From positions 1 to 64,000 of the forward strand of contig DATMYR010000079.1 of assembly GCA_035560815.1 (NCBI GenBank): 64,000 nt of DNA, read 5' to 3'. The stretch is from UBA5314 sp035560815. GTDB lineage: Bacteria; Bacillota; Syntrophomonadia; Syntrophomonadales; Syntrophomonadaceae. Position 1 is the first letter of the stretch, and each line of letters opens with the position of its first letter. The notes below the pieces were generated by a model, which was not told the origin of the DNA, searched no databases, and saw only the letters and a program-made list of their open reading frames with translations. A program made the translations under genes and the position numbers. Below, piece by piece: positions 17,333 through 26,859 of the stretch.

Positions 17333-20300
17333 TTAGATTTCGAACAACATGCTAATATCTTCTTCGCTCATCTTATGCAAGAAGTTCTCGCCTGGTTGAA
17401 TCACGGCATCAATCAAGGCTTTCTTTTTTTGCTGCAGTTCGAAAATTTTTTCCTCTATACTGTCTTTGCTGATGAGTCTAATGACCTGGACGGCATTTTT
17501 TTGTCCGATTCGATAGGCTCTGTCGGTGGCCTGTTCTTCTACGGCCGGGTTCCACCAGGGGTCATAATGAATCACTACATCAGCACCGGTTAGATTTAAT
17601 CCCGTTCCCCCAGCTTTAAGCGATATCAGGAAAATCTTCTGTTCGCCCGCGTTGAAAGAATGGACCAGCTTCATGCGGTCCTCGGCGGCGGTAGACCCGT
17701 CCAGGTAATAATAAGAAATCACAGCCCGATCCAATCGGGTTCTAATCAGGCTCAGCATAGAGGTGAATTGGGAAAAAACCAGAATTCTATGCCCGCTGTC
17801 AATGGCATCCTGCAAGACTTCCATGAGAAGCTCAAGCTTTCCGCTGCCTCCTGAGTAGTTCTCAATAAAAAGGGAAGGGTGGCAGCAGATTTGCCGCAGC
17901 CTGGTCAGGATCGACAGAATTTTAATTTGACTTCTCTCAAATCCGCTTCTCTGCACTTCAGACTGGAACTCCTTTTTGGCCTGCATTAAATAAGCGATGT
18001 AGAGTTTGCGCTGCTCAGCTGTCATGGCACAGGACATCTTGTTCTCTATTTTTTCCGGAAGTTCTTGCAGGACTTCTTTTTTCATTCTTCTTAGAACAAA
18101 GGGTTGAATATGCCGCTTCAGATTCTCCAGGGTCTCTACTTGATTGTTTTTTACGATGGGCAGTTCATAACGGCTTTTAAATTTATGGTGGTTTAACAGA
18201 TAACCCGGCATCAGAAAGTCAAAGATAGACCAGAGTTCGGTCAGGGAGTTTTCAATCGGCGTTCCGGTCAAGGCGAAGCGTGCCGAGGCCTGAATTTGTT
18301 TTACCGCTTTAGCGGCCTGGGTATTAGGATTTTTAATATTTTGGGCCTCATCCAGAATGCAGTATTTAAATGTAATGTCCTGGTAGAAGGCCAGATCGCG
18401 TTTGATAAGGGCGTAAGAAGTTACAATAAGATCATAAGAGTTAAGGGATTGGAGTGCTTCCTTGCGCTCCCATTGATTTCCTGAAATGACGGCAACCTTA
18501 AGTTCTGGCGCAAATCGCCGGGCTTCGTCCTGCCAGTGGTACAAGATTGAAGTGGGAGCGATGACCAGTGATGGCAGGCAGTCCCCGATTTGCTCAGACA
18601 GCATCAGACTAAGCACCTGGAGGGTTTTGCCCAAGCCCATATCATCAGCCAGAATACCGCCGAATCCATAGGAAGACAGGGATTTTAACCACTTGAAGCC
18701 ATTTTCCTGATAGTGTCTGAGATGAGCCTTAAGGCCGGCGGGAAGCGCATAGTCCACTTCCTCAGGATCCCGAATCTCTCGAACCAATGTCTTGAAGGCT
18801 GCATTGCGCTGGATTTGAAGCCTTTTTTCCCTGGCCAATTGGTCAAGGTACAAGGCCCGGTATCGGGGAAGGCTGATCGTACCCCTGGCGATTTCGTTGC
18901 TGCTGATATCCAGGTCTTCCATAAGCTGAACGACTGATTTTAGTTCGCTGTTATCGAGGGAAAGAAAGCTTCCATTCTTCAAACGGTAATAGTTTTTCTT
19001 CAATTTATAAGATTTCAATACCTCGATAAACTCCTGGGGGGAAATATCCTGATATTCGAGAGACAACTCAAGCAGGCTGTTTCCAGTATCCAACCTTACC
19101 CCGGGGAAAACGTTGGCTGTATGATTGATCTTCATATTAAAATCGTCGGAGTAATAAAGCTCGGCCAGGTCTTCCAGCTCCGGCAAGGCCTCCTGGAGGA
19201 ATTCATATAGTGATGCTTCATCCTCCTGTACAAAAGATCCTTGAAGCAATTGAAAGTGATTCTCCAGGAAAATATTAATCAGCTGGTGTTCTTCATGAAT
19301 AGAACGCAGTAGAATTCTTCCTTTGTTGTTTTGGATTAAGCCGGTACTCTGCTGAACAGCAGGGTTAAGCAATTGTGTTTGATACTGAAATTCAATGCGG
19401 GCGGAGATGCCAGCCCTAAAGCGATCAAAGTATATCCTTTTTTCAGGTGCCTCATAGTAGTATTTCTCTGTCAGGGTAGGATCGATGTCGAGCCTGGTGA
19501 CATTTTCGAGAGCTGGCCGGACTACAGTAAAAAAGCGTGAAACGTCAACATCAGCAATGTTGAGTTCCTGTCTGGGATTCTCCGCAAAAGCAGTGATTAA
19601 AGGAGTGATGGTCTTGGAAAATAGGCTATCAACATGATAGATGATGCCTTTATGGTATATGTATTGGTTGTCAGCATCAAGGCCATAATAAGGTTCTCCC
19701 TGCTGGTCGACAGAGAGGCCGATGCCACCAGGCATGCCGCGAAGAATCAAGGGAAATGGAGGCCTGTCCTGATGAATGCTGATACCACCCATCTTTGTGT
19801 GATGAACAAAAGCGTCAAATGGTTGATTCCCCATGAGTTCAAAAAATTTTATCAGTGAGGAATTGGTTAGACGCATGGATTTCTTATCAGAAAAAGTTGC
19901 ACTCGGTCTATAGGAATAGGATTGCCACCCCAACAAATACCTTTCATCCCTGTAAGCATCGATGATGATCTGCAACAATGATGCAGAGGTTTTATCAAAG
20001 ACAGCCTCTCTGGTATTAAAAATATAGTTCTTACCAAACGCCAGGTCATTTTCGTGCATGTAGGCGTCTATGAAGGCGGGGATATCCTTTATCACATAGG
20101 GACGGATGTTGCCAATGTGAAACTCCAGGCTATGCTGCTTCTTACCGCCTGGCATGGAGAAGCAGTAAGTAGGTATCAGCACTGTGTTGGCGGCTCTTTT
20201 TTCTGTTGGCTTGGATGAAACCGACAGTTTTTGTTCAAAGAAATCCATGAGACCAATGGAAATGGGATCGGTTTTAAGGCCAAATGTATTTCCCGGAGCC

Positions 20301-20632
20301 TTAATCGTTTGGACCCATTGTACAACATTATCGGAAGCAAAATAGGTGTCCCAACGTTCCTGTACTACTTTCATGAGAGCAACAACATGTTTGCATGCCC
20401 CTTCATACTCGTAATAGGCTGGGCAGTCGCATTCATAATCATCTATGATCAAGTCACTATTCAGATAGATAGCCACATCATACTCGTTCTCTCCCTGTAC
20501 TGTGGCCTCAAAGTATCGATATTTTTTGTTGAATTTTAGGTTCTTTACCCGAGCTTCCCGGTAATATCTGATTCCCCTGTTATAGACCGTGTCGCTGGAG
20601 GCTTCGGCTTTAATCATGGAATTGCTTAGCAT
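17333..20632 (-). CDS. SWIM zinc-finger SNF2-family helicase
   Basis: About 1,099 residues from the ATG at 20632, which has AAAGGAGC upstream. A longer open frame to 20797 lacks a ribosome site. The N-terminal SWIM finger has Cys68, Cys70, Cys80 and His82. A long middle domain follows (the SNF2 N-terminal domain of bacterial helicases). The SF2 ATPase has ADDMGLGKTLQV (motif I), LDEAQNIKNP (motif II), ALTGTPIENSLTELWSIFDFL (motif III), then the helicase C half with SLKAGGTGLNLTGADVV and DRAYRIGQ (motif VI). SNF2 proteins translocate on double-stranded DNA using ATP. Bacterial members have been linked to transcription recycling (RapA-like) or defence islands. No methylase or nuclease gene sits nearby, so a defence role is not supported here. 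Confidence 0.92.
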   Translation of the reverse strand: MLSNSMIKAEASSDTVYNRGIRYYREARVKNLKFNKKYRYFEATVQGENEYDVAIYLNSDLIIDDYECDCPAYYEYEGACKHVVALMKVVQERWDTYFASDNVVQWVQTIKAPGNTFGLKTDPISIGLMDFFEQKLSVSSKPTEKRAANTVLIPTYCFSMPGGKKQHSLEFHIGNIRPYVIKDIPAFIDAYMHENDLAFGKNYIFNTREAVFDKTSASLLQIIIDAYRDERYLLGWQSYSYRPSATFSDKKSMRLTNSSLIKFFELMGNQPFDAFVHHTKMGGISIHQDRPPFPLILRGMPGGIGLSVDQQGEPYYGLDADNQYIYHKGIIYHVDSLFSKTITPLITAFAENPRQELNIADVDVSRFFTVVRPALENVTRLDIDPTLTEKYYYEAPEKRIYFDRFRAGISARIEFQYQTQLLNPAVQQSTGLIQNNKGRILLRSIHEEHQLINIFLENHFQLLQGSFVQEDEASLYEFLQEALPELEDLAELYYSDDFNMKINHTANVFPGVRLDTGNSLLELSLEYQDISPQEFIEVLKSYKLKKNYYRLKNGSFLSLDNSELKSVVQLMEDLDISSNEIARGTISLPRYRALYLDQLAREKRLQIQRNAAFKTLVREIRDPEEVDYALPAGLKAHLRHYQENGFKWLKSLSSYGFGGILADDMGLGKTLQVLSLMLSEQIGDCLPSLVIAPTSILYHWQDEARRFAPELKVAVISGNQWERKEALQSLNSYDLIVTSYALIKRDLAFYQDITFKYCILDEAQNIKNPNTQAAKAVKQIQASARFALTGTPIENSLTELWSIFDFLMPGYLLNHHKFKSRYELPIVKNNQVETLENLKRHIQPFVLRRMKKEVLQELPEKIENKMSCAMTAEQRKLYIAYLMQAKKEFQSEVQRSGFERSQIKILSILTRLRQICCHPSLFIENYSGGSGKLELLMEVLQDAIDSGHRILVFSQFTSMLSLIRTRLDRAVISYYYLDGSTAAEDRMKLVHSFNAGEQKIFLISLKAGGTGLNLTGADVVIHYDPWWNPAVEEQATDRAYRIGQKNAVQVIRLISKDSIEEKIFELQQKKKALIDAVIQPGENFLHKMSEEDISMLFEI

Positions 20633-21085
20633 GCAATGCTCCTTTAATTTTAAGCTGGTTGTCTTGAAACTGCTGATTACCGTTGGGGAGAATGAATGGA
20701 TTCTCCCATGGAGCAGGCAATCACGGTTCCTCATTAAGATATGCAAATACCAGAGGGGTAGACTGTCTCTTGCTATAATAACATTACTCAAAAGCAAAAT
20801 CTCTCCCCCGGTAGGAAAACTGTCTGGGCCTTCGTCTCAGATCAGGCACTATTGAATAAAAACCCAGGCTCCTCCGGTTACCGGACAGCCGTTTTCATAT
20901 GCGCCGCATCTCACACACTTCTCAATAAGACCGTCGGTCTTACCAGCGTAATCATGACAGAAATACATTTAGTCCATGGAATTCTTCTCACAATAGGTAG
21001 ATTCAGATAACCATTATAACAATATAGCCTGTAACATTTTCCAGTATTGGTAAATATGCTAATCATAAAGAATGGAGGTGATTAT
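20633..21085. other. Divergent intergenic region between SNF2 and DNRLRE genes
   Basis: About 450 bases with no gene. It should contain both start regions. The only clear signals are the ribosome sites at the two ends (AATGGAGGTG before 21086 on the plus strand). A short GAGGTGAC-like element and AT-rich stretches give no decisive promoter. Confidence 0.35.
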
Positions 21086-21928
21086 ATGCCAGTGACAACA
21101 TTTAATCCAGTTCAAGACGTATATATAGCAGCTGCCTACCCGACTACCAATTTCTTCGAACCACCTGATGGAGAACATCTATTTGTTGGTACATTTACAA
21201 GCGCTGCTGATATTTACAGAAGCTTGCTCCAGTTTTTTCCGAATCTACCACAAAACATTAATATTGAAAGGGCCATATTAAGGCTCGCGCTGTTCCGAAT
21301 TGATAATATCGCGGGAACAGTCAGTGTATATGGCCTGGTTGGTGACTTTAATCAGACTGAGGTCACTTATAGTACAGCACCCGCAACCGGGTTTCTCTTC
21401 GGGGGGCCGGTAACACCAATAACAGGGTCACTTCCTCTCCCGGTAGACATTGATATAACCAGCCTGGTACGAGGGTGGGTTAATGGATCTATCCCCAATA
21501 ATGGTATTGAACTCAGGGGTATTGAAAATGCCAATGACAATATCCTGAGATTTGCCAGTACCCGGTTCCCTGATAGCAGAGCCTGGCCGCAATTGATTGT
21601 TACCTGGTCGCAGGGAACAATTTCGCCACAGGTTGAGGATTTTGTATTAGGCCCGGGCTTCACCACTCCAATTCTTATGAAAGGCAGAGAGCAAATAACT
21701 TTCATAATCAATAATACCAGTGGGGCACCCATAAGCGGGAATGTTCAGCTCAGTCAGGATGGAGGGGCATCATATGATGATGATCCAGCCACCGCATTTG
21801 TTAGTCTAGCAGCTGGTGCTGAATTAGTCATAACTGTGAACTTTGTAGCGGATCTGGCTCGAATTCATGTGACCGCCGCGACTGGAACCAATTATTGGAA
21901 CGTGAGTGCTCAATCGAGAGATGAGTAA
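21086..21928 (+). CDS. DNRLRE-domain / DUF6385-type protein
   Basis: 280 residues from ATG 21086, which has GGAGGTG upstream. Residues ~5-175 match the DNRLRE domain (DVYIAAAYPTTNFFEPPDGEHLFVG, ERAILRLALFRI, DITSLVRGWVNGSIPNNGIELRG), a beta-sandwich found on bacterial surface or exopolysaccharide-related proteins. The C-terminal ~100 residues (REQITFIINNTSGAPISGNVQ onward) resemble DUF6385, seen in Clostridia spore or surface proteins. There is no signal peptide, so it may be exported by another route, used inside the mother cell during sporulation, or cytoplasmic. A terminator follows at 22036. The function is unproven. Confidence 0.75.
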   Translation: MPVTTFNPVQDVYIAAAYPTTNFFEPPDGEHLFVGTFTSAADIYRSLLQFFPNLPQNINIERAILRLALFRIDNIAGTVSVYGLVGDFNQTEVTYSTAPATGFLFGGPVTPITGSLPLPVDIDITSLVRGWVNGSIPNNGIELRGIENANDNILRFASTRFPDSRAWPQLIVTWSQGTISPQVEDFVLGPGFTTPILMKGREQITFIINNTSGAPISGNVQLSQDGGASYDDDPATAFVSLAAGAELVITVNFVADLARIHVTAATGTNYWNVSAQSRDE

Positions 21929-22035
21929 ACGTAAAGAATCCATTTTGTTGTTAGATCGGTGATCTTTAGCCATAACCCCATTTGCACGAAACAAATAATC
22001 AACTGCAGTTCAGTGTTTTACTGAAGCATGTACTG

Positions 22036-22067
22036 AACCCCTTCTGGATTAGCCGGAAGGGGTTTTT
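22036..22067 (+). terminator. Rho-independent terminator after the DNRLRE gene
   Basis: The arms AACCCCTTC (22036-22044) and GAAGGGGTT (22056-22064) pair perfectly. Five Ts (22063-22067) follow the arm end. It lies 107 bases downstream of the stop codon. Confidence 0.88.
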
Positions 22068-22184
22068 GCTTTGTGCTAGACGAATCGCGATTTGCGTTCA
22101 CCTTAGCGAAAGCACCTAAATTCCGGGTTTAAAGGGAGTTTTCGGTGAAACAAAATGACAAATAAGAGAATTGTTTGCGGCCAG

Positions 22185-22205
22185 ATATCGAGGGAAATAT
22201 CGAGG
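22185..22205 (+). promoter_or_regulatory. Direct repeat, candidate activator-binding site for the sigma-54 promoter
   Basis: ATATCGAGG occurs at 22185-22193 and 22197-22205, one start every 12 bases. It lies 55-75 bases upstream of the -24 element. This is where an enhancer-binding protein could bind, but this placement is slightly close compared with typical sites. The assignment is tentative. Confidence 0.4.
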
Positions 22206-22259
22206 ATAAATACCTATAGATTGGGGATGCACCCTGATGCTTTTATGGCTACTGGAAAC

Positions 22260-22275
22260 TGGTACACATTTTGCT
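22260..22275 (+). promoter_or_regulatory. Sigma-54 promoter of the acyl-CoA oxidation operon
   Basis: TGGTACACATTTTGCT matches the -24/-12 consensus TGGCAC-N5-TTGCW at all consensus positions except one C to T change. The GG and GC pairs have the correct spacing. It precedes the crotonase start by ~124 bases. A sigma-54 activator gene closes the operon's region (28577), which supports function. Confidence 0.8.
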
Positions 22276-22398
22276 TTCTTATTAGTTCAGAGATTACCAG
22301 GGGAGGTGATCTAAAGAACCACAAATCTATCAAAACCTGAGGTTCGCGCTGGTCAGGATGATAAGAACCATCTCAACAGGGAGGAGGTTGATAATCAA

Positions 22399-23181
22399 AT
22401 GGTATTCGAGAATTTACTCCTGAGCAGAGAAGAGGGGATTGCTGTCATCACCATTAATCGGCCTAAATCTCTCAATGCTTTGAATAAAGCGACATTGGCG
22501 GAACTATCGCAAGCACTTGATTCCGTAGATATGGATCGTGAGGTAAAGGCGGTGATATTAACCGGAGCAGGAGAAAAATCTTTTGTGGCTGGTGGAGATA
22601 TTCCCTATATGCAGGATATGGATTCAATGAGAGCCAGAGAATTTGTTCTATTTGGCCAAAAAGTACTGAGAAAGTTAGAATACCTTCCCAAACCGGTCAT
22701 TGCGGCAATCAATGGATTTTGTCTGGGCGGCGGCTGCGAATTAGCCCTGGCTTGTGATTTTCGAATTGCTTCCCAGAAAGCCAAGTTTGGTCAACCGGAG
22801 GTGAAGTTGGGGGTGATTCCTGGTCTGGGTGGTACACAACGCCTGCCCCGCATGGTGGGAACCGGCATGGCAAAACAGCTCCTTTATACCGGGGACATCA
22901 TTAGTGCCCAGGAAGCCCTTCGTATAGGGCTGATCAATGAAGTCGTGCCAGCCAACGAACTCATAAGTCATGTGCTGGGAATCGCCAGCCGAATAATATC
23001 CGGAGGGCTTTTGGCGGTAAGTTTATGCAAGTTCGCCGTCAATGAGGGCTTGCAGACCGATATGGACAGAGCCATGACAATAGAAGCAGATATTTTCGGA
23101 CTCAGTTTTAGCACCTTTGATCAAAAGGAAGGGATGAAGGCTTTTGCCGAGAAAAGGGCTCCCCATTTTCACGGGGAATAG
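22399..23181 (+). CDS. Enoyl-CoA hydratase (crotonase family)
   Basis: 260 residues. It adds water to trans-2-enoyl-CoA to give 3-hydroxyacyl-CoA in beta-oxidation. Both catalytic glutamates are present: the one in GGGCELALACDF near residue 115 and the one in QPEVKLGVIPGLGGTQRLPR near 135. Oxyanion-hole and CoA-binding motifs (FVAGGDI, AAINGFCLGGG) are intact. GGAGGAGG precedes the ATG at a normal distance. It is the first gene of a six-gene operon behind the sigma-54 promoter. Assignment to a short-chain substrate is typical of the family; the exact acyl group is set by neighbouring genes rather than this sequence. Confidence 0.93.
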   Translation: MVFENLLLSREEGIAVITINRPKSLNALNKATLAELSQALDSVDMDREVKAVILTGAGEKSFVAGGDIPYMQDMDSMRAREFVLFGQKVLRKLEYLPKPVIAAINGFCLGGGCELALACDFRIASQKAKFGQPEVKLGVIPGLGGTQRLPRMVGTGMAKQLLYTGDIISAQEALRIGLINEVVPANELISHVLGIASRIISGGLLAVSLCKFAVNEGLQTDMDRAMTIEADIFGLSFSTFDQKEGMKAFAEKRAPHFHGE

Positions 23182-23215
23182 GGCTTAGCCCTCGGCATGG
23201 AAGGGGTGACTGCAA

Positions 23216-24358
23216 TTGGAACGCATACTGCCATTCACGACAGAACACCGGATGTTTAAGGATGCCTTTGCCAAATTTGTTGCTAATGAAATTGTTCCTC
23301 ACTACCAGCAATGGGAAGAGGACGCAATAGTATCTCCTAATATCTTCAAGGAAATGGGCAATTACGGATTTCTTTGCACCTGGGCAGATGAAGAATACGG
23401 TGGAGCGGGTGGGGATTTTCTCTATTCGGTGATTATTGCCGAGGAAATCGCCCGGCAGGGAGTTCGGGGGGTCTTTGCCTGGCTGCACAGTGATATCGTG
23501 GCTCCCTATATCAATTCCTTCGGCACGGAGGAGCAAAAAGCCCGCTGGCTGCCAGGGTGTGTAAACGGAGACAGCATTCTGGCTGTAGCCATGACTGAAC
23601 CCGGTGCCGGTTCTGACCTGGCGGCGATGAGAACGCGTGCTGTTAAAGATGGCTCTGACTATATCCTCAACGGTGCCAAGACCTTTATTTCCAATGGCAT
23701 CCTGGCCGATTTAGTGATCGTGGCAGCAAAAACTGATCCGGGGCCGGGGACCAAAGGGATTACACTGTTTGTCGTTGAGCGCGGTACACCAGGTTTTGAT
23801 AGAGGGAAACAGATTCCTAAGGTGGGGCTGCATGCCCAGGATACCGCCGAGTTGTTCTTCGCCGATTGTCGGGTTCCGGCCAGCAATATGCTCGGGGGTG
23901 AAGGCAACGGTTTTAAATGCCTGATGCAGAAACTGCAGCAGGAAAGGCTCATGGTTTCTCTGGTAGCCCAGGCCAGTGCCGAAAGGTGCCTGAAGCTGAC
24001 CCTGGACTACGTGAAAGAAAGGAATGTATTTGGCAAACCCCTGGCCAGATTTCAGAACACCCAGTTTGTTCTGGCGGAAATCGCCAGTGAGATTGAAGTC
24101 GGTAGAAGTTTTCTGGATGCGTTGATACTTCAGCATATGGCTGGCAGGAACGTGGTCCAGGAAGTCAGCATGGCTAAATTATGGATTTGTGAAATGGAAA
24201 ACCGGACGGCATCGCGTTGTTTACAAATGTTTGGCGGGTATGGATACTGTAAAGAGTATGAAATCTCCAGAATGTGGACCGATGCCAGAGTTCAAACCAT
24301 TTACGCGGGTACTTCGGAAGTCATGAAGTTGATTATCGGCAGAGGTTTGGGTCTTTAG
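23216..24358 (+). CDS. Acyl-CoA dehydrogenase, long-chain/isovaleryl type by catalytic-base position
   Basis: 380 residues, FAD-dependent, oxidising acyl-CoA to 2-enoyl-CoA and passing electrons to ETF (no ETF genes in the window). Start TTG 23216 with AAGGGGTG upstream. Motifs: AMTEPGAGSDLAAM (126-138), GAKTFISNG (153-161), QMFGGYGYCKEY and YAGTSEVM at the C-terminus. In short-chain enzymes the catalytic base is the Glu of YEGT; here that place is Ala364. Instead Glu243 in QQERLMV aligns with the base of isovaleryl- and long-chain acyl-CoA dehydrogenases (LERL/QERL). This suggests a branched or long-chain substrate, consistent with the SDR and thiolase types in this operon. Confidence 0.9.
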   Translation: MERILPFTTEHRMFKDAFAKFVANEIVPHYQQWEEDAIVSPNIFKEMGNYGFLCTWADEEYGGAGGDFLYSVIIAEEIARQGVRGVFAWLHSDIVAPYINSFGTEEQKARWLPGCVNGDSILAVAMTEPGAGSDLAAMRTRAVKDGSDYILNGAKTFISNGILADLVIVAAKTDPGPGTKGITLFVVERGTPGFDRGKQIPKVGLHAQDTAELFFADCRVPASNMLGGEGNGFKCLMQKLQQERLMVSLVAQASAERCLKLTLDYVKERNVFGKPLARFQNTQFVLAEIASEIEVGRSFLDALILQHMAGRNVVQEVSMAKLWICEMENRTASRCLQMFGGYGYCKEYEISRMWTDARVQTIYAGTSEVMKLIIGRGLGL

Positions 24359-24398
24359 TTCTGGTTCAGAGCAAATTTGAGGACGGGAGGATTTGTTC

Positions 24399-25166
24399 AT
24401 GAAAATAGAAGGAAAAACTGCTGTAATAACCGGCGGAGCTTCCGGACTGGGTGAGGCGGTGGCCCGCAGATTCACAAAATTGGGGGCACGGGTGTTTATC
24501 CTTGATTTGAACCCGGAAAGGGGAGCTTCTCTGGCCCAAGAACTGGGAGTCAATGCGGTTTTCTGTAAAACGGATATTTCCGTCAGCGAAGATATAACCC
24601 AGGCCATAGATGCTGCCTGCGAAAAATTTGGCAAGATCGATATAGTGGTAAACTGTGCCGGCATTTCTTCGGGTATGAAGACCGCAGGCAAAAAGGGGCC
24701 TCATGACCTGGAGGCCTTTAAAAGGGTGATCAATATTAATCTGATTGGAATCTTTGATGTTATACGTCAGACTGCCTATCAGATGCTGAACAATGAAATC
24801 AACGAAGAAGGCGGAAAAGGTGTAATCATCAGTACCGCTTCCATTGCTGCCTTTGATGGCCAGGTGGGGCAGGTGGCTTACGCTGCCAGCAAAGCGGCCC
24901 TGGTGGGAATGACCCTTCCGGTGGCCCGGGATCTTTGCGGAGACGGCATACGGGTTTGCACGATCGCCCCTGGCCTATTTGATACACCGATGATGGCCGG
25001 GCTGCCCGAACAGGTTCGCACCGACCTGGCGAAGACGGTACCTTTTCCTCAGAAACTAGGGGATCCTGATGAATTTGCCTTACTGGTTCAACAGGTGGTT
25101 GAGAATCCCATGCTGAATGGGGAAACCATTCGCCTGGATGGAGCTCTGCGCATGGCTCCCAGGTAG
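24399..25166 (+). CDS. 3-hydroxyacyl-CoA dehydrogenase, SDR type II (HSD10-like)
   Basis: 255 residues from ATG 24399 with GGGAGG at 24385-24390; an in-frame TTG two codons earlier is less well placed. This short-chain dehydrogenase has TGGASGLGEA at 11-20, Asp at the end of the second strand (FILDLN), indicating NAD+ preference, NCAG, and a Ser-Tyr-Lys triad (ISTAS..AYAASKAA). The insert after NCAGISSGMKTAGKKGPHDLEAF and the ending NGETIRLDGALRMAPR are typical of HSD10/2-methyl-3-hydroxybutyryl-CoA dehydrogenase. Family members oxidise 3-hydroxyacyl-CoA, including 2-methyl branched forms. It follows the acyl-CoA dehydrogenase and precedes the thiolase, so it fits the third step of this oxidation spiral. 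Confidence 0.88.
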   Translation: MKIEGKTAVITGGASGLGEAVARRFTKLGARVFILDLNPERGASLAQELGVNAVFCKTDISVSEDITQAIDAACEKFGKIDIVVNCAGISSGMKTAGKKGPHDLEAFKRVININLIGIFDVIRQTAYQMLNNEINEEGGKGVIISTASIAAFDGQVGQVAYAASKAALVGMTLPVARDLCGDGIRVCTIAPGLFDTPMMAGLPEQVRTDLAKTVPFPQKLGDPDEFALLVQQVVENPMLNGETIRLDGALRMAPR

Positions 25167-25208
25167 CACGTGATGATTGACAACTTAATATGCAGGGAGG
25201 AATGAACA

Positions 25209-26384
25209 ATGAGGAGAGTTGCTGTAATCGGGACCGGGCACTCCAAGTTTTGTTTTAATTCGCCCAAAACATCCGTTGAAATGCTAGCCGAAGTGGCCAT
25301 TGATGCAATAAACGAGGCCCATGTTACCCCCAAGGACATTCAAGCGATCAATGTCGGGAATGTACTCGGTGATTTTGAAGAAGGTCAGGGTATGGTGCAG
25401 TCGTTCTTTGCCAACGACATTGGCTGTTTTGGGGTTCCCGCCAGCCGTTTTGAAGGCGCTTGTGCTTCCGGAAGCATGGCGGTCCGGGATGCCGTGATGT
25501 GGGTTGCTTCCGGTTATTATGACATCATGCTGGTAGGTGGAGTAGAAAAATGCACGGCCATGGGAACCAATTTAGCCACCCGTACTTTCGCCATGTTCGG
25601 GGATTCTCGTTATGAATACCCGGCCGGGTTTACCTTTCCAGCTGTTTTCGCCCTGTTGGCCCATCTCTATTCAGATAAGTATGGCATCCCTCTACAGGAA
25701 TTGAAAGAACAAATGGCTTCTGTATCCGTTCAATCACACGAATATGCCCTTATGAACCCTCGGGCTCAGATCCAAAAAACCATCAGCAAAGAGGATGTAT
25801 TAAAAAGCTTTATGGTTTCCACACCGATTCAGCTGCAGGATGCCTGCCCCTTCTCGGATGGAGCCGCTGCTATCGTTATAGCCTCTGAAGAAGTAGCCAA
25901 AAAACTGATTTCTAAACCGGTCTACTTTGCTGGTATCGGCCAGTCTTCATCAGGCAAACTCAGCTCCCAATACAAGTTTTTACCGCGGCTGCGGGCCCGG
26001 GAACTGGCCTGCCAGCAGTCCTACAGTATGGCCGGACTGACTCCCAAGGATATTGACGTGGTTGAACTGCATGACTGCTTCAGCATTGCAGCCATGATCG
26101 CCGCAGAGGGCTTGGGATTTTTTGAATATGGTACGGCCGGAGCTGCATGGGAAAAAGGCGAGACCAGGCAGGGCGGCACCACCCCGATTAACCTTTCCGG
26201 AGGATTGAAGGCCAAAGGGCATCCCATCGGTGCCACCGGGCTCTCCCAGGTATGCGAAATAACCTACCAGCTCCGGGGGGACCTGGTTGACCAGGGAAGA
26301 CAGGTGGAAGGTGCCCAATACGGACTCATAGACACTCTGGGCGGGGACGGCGTTTTGATCAGCCTAATACTATCCGGAAAGTAG
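25209..26384 (+). CDS. Thiolase, SCP-x / archaeal acetyl-CoA acetyltransferase type
   Basis: 391 residues. The thiolase nucleophile is Cys85 in EGACASGSM. His in HDCFSIA and in AKGHPIGATG complete the usual site. The second-cysteine loop of classical thiolases (CGGG) is replaced by LGGDG, typical of the SCP2/SCP-x and archaeal-type thiolases. These often need a small DUF35 partner, which is encoded 13 bases downstream. It would cleave a 3-ketoacyl-CoA with CoA; relatives also act on 2-methyl-3-ketoacyl-CoA or 2-substituted substrates as in the BbsAB system. GGGAGG precedes the ATG. Confidence 0.88.
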   Translation: MRRVAVIGTGHSKFCFNSPKTSVEMLAEVAIDAINEAHVTPKDIQAINVGNVLGDFEEGQGMVQSFFANDIGCFGVPASRFEGACASGSMAVRDAVMWVASGYYDIMLVGGVEKCTAMGTNLATRTFAMFGDSRYEYPAGFTFPAVFALLAHLYSDKYGIPLQELKEQMASVSVQSHEYALMNPRAQIQKTISKEDVLKSFMVSTPIQLQDACPFSDGAAAIVIASEEVAKKLISKPVYFAGIGQSSSGKLSSQYKFLPRLRARELACQQSYSMAGLTPKDIDVVELHDCFSIAAMIAAEGLGFFEYGTAGAAWEKGETRQGGTTPINLSGGLKAKGHPIGATGLSQVCEITYQLRGDLVDQGRQVEGAQYGLIDTLGGDGVLISLILSGK

Positions 26385-26397
26385 GGGGGGACCTGAG

Positions 26398-26808
26398 ATG
26401 GATTATAAGCTGACTTTTAAAGATTACAATAAAGCCTTGAAGCAAGATAGATTACTGGGGCTAAAATGCAATGACTGTGGGATGGTTACCTGTCCACCCA
26501 TGATGGTCTGCGGGGAATGCGCCAGCACCAATCATGAAATCGTTCAGTTGAGCGGGCAGGGTAAGATCGTTTCCTTCACGACGTCCTTCATTGCCGCCGA
26601 GGGACGGGAGAATGAAGTCCCTTATACCATTGTGATGGTTGAACTTGATGAAGGACCTTGGATCATGGGCAATCTGATCGACATGGACGCCAAGAAGACA
26701 ACGATGGAGGTAATGGGCAAGCCGGTTCAATTAAGCAGCAGAGTATTCCCCGGTGATAAATATTCGGCCGGAGAGGCGGCCAGACCTGGGTTTTGTTTCG
26801 TTAAATAG
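26398..26808 (+). CDS. DUF35 OB-fold / zinc-ribbon protein, thiolase partner
   Basis: 136 residues. The N-terminal rubredoxin-like zinc ribbon has CNDCGMVTCPPMMVCGEC (Cys at about 24, 27, 38 and 41). The OB-fold (about 55-130) follows, with SGQGKIVSFTTSF. Such proteins form complexes with SCP-x type thiolases or HMG-CoA synthase and bind CoA. Here it starts 13 bases after the thiolase stop with its own GGGGGG-rich ribosome site, so a complex with the thiolase is likely. It has no catalytic residues of its own. The pair resembles bbsA/bbsB of aromatic catabolism in arrangement, though no aromatic-specific gene is present. Confidence 0.88.
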   Translation: MDYKLTFKDYNKALKQDRLLGLKCNDCGMVTCPPMMVCGECASTNHEIVQLSGQGKIVSFTTSFIAAEGRENEVPYTIVMVELDEGPWIMGNLIDMDAKKTTMEVMGKPVQLSSRVFPGDKYSAGEAARPGFCFVK

Positions 26809-26859
26809 CTGTCGGTCCGTCCCCCGGTAAGACCGGGTATTCAGAAGGGAGATAGGTTA

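Noticed and set aside
17333..20632. SNF2 helicase as part of a phage-defence island
   Set aside because: No nuclease, methylase or toxin genes adjoin it, so context does not support defence.
22155..22340. 61-codon frame overlapping the sigma-54 promoter
   Set aside because: A promoter and its activator repeats lie inside it and no family is seen.
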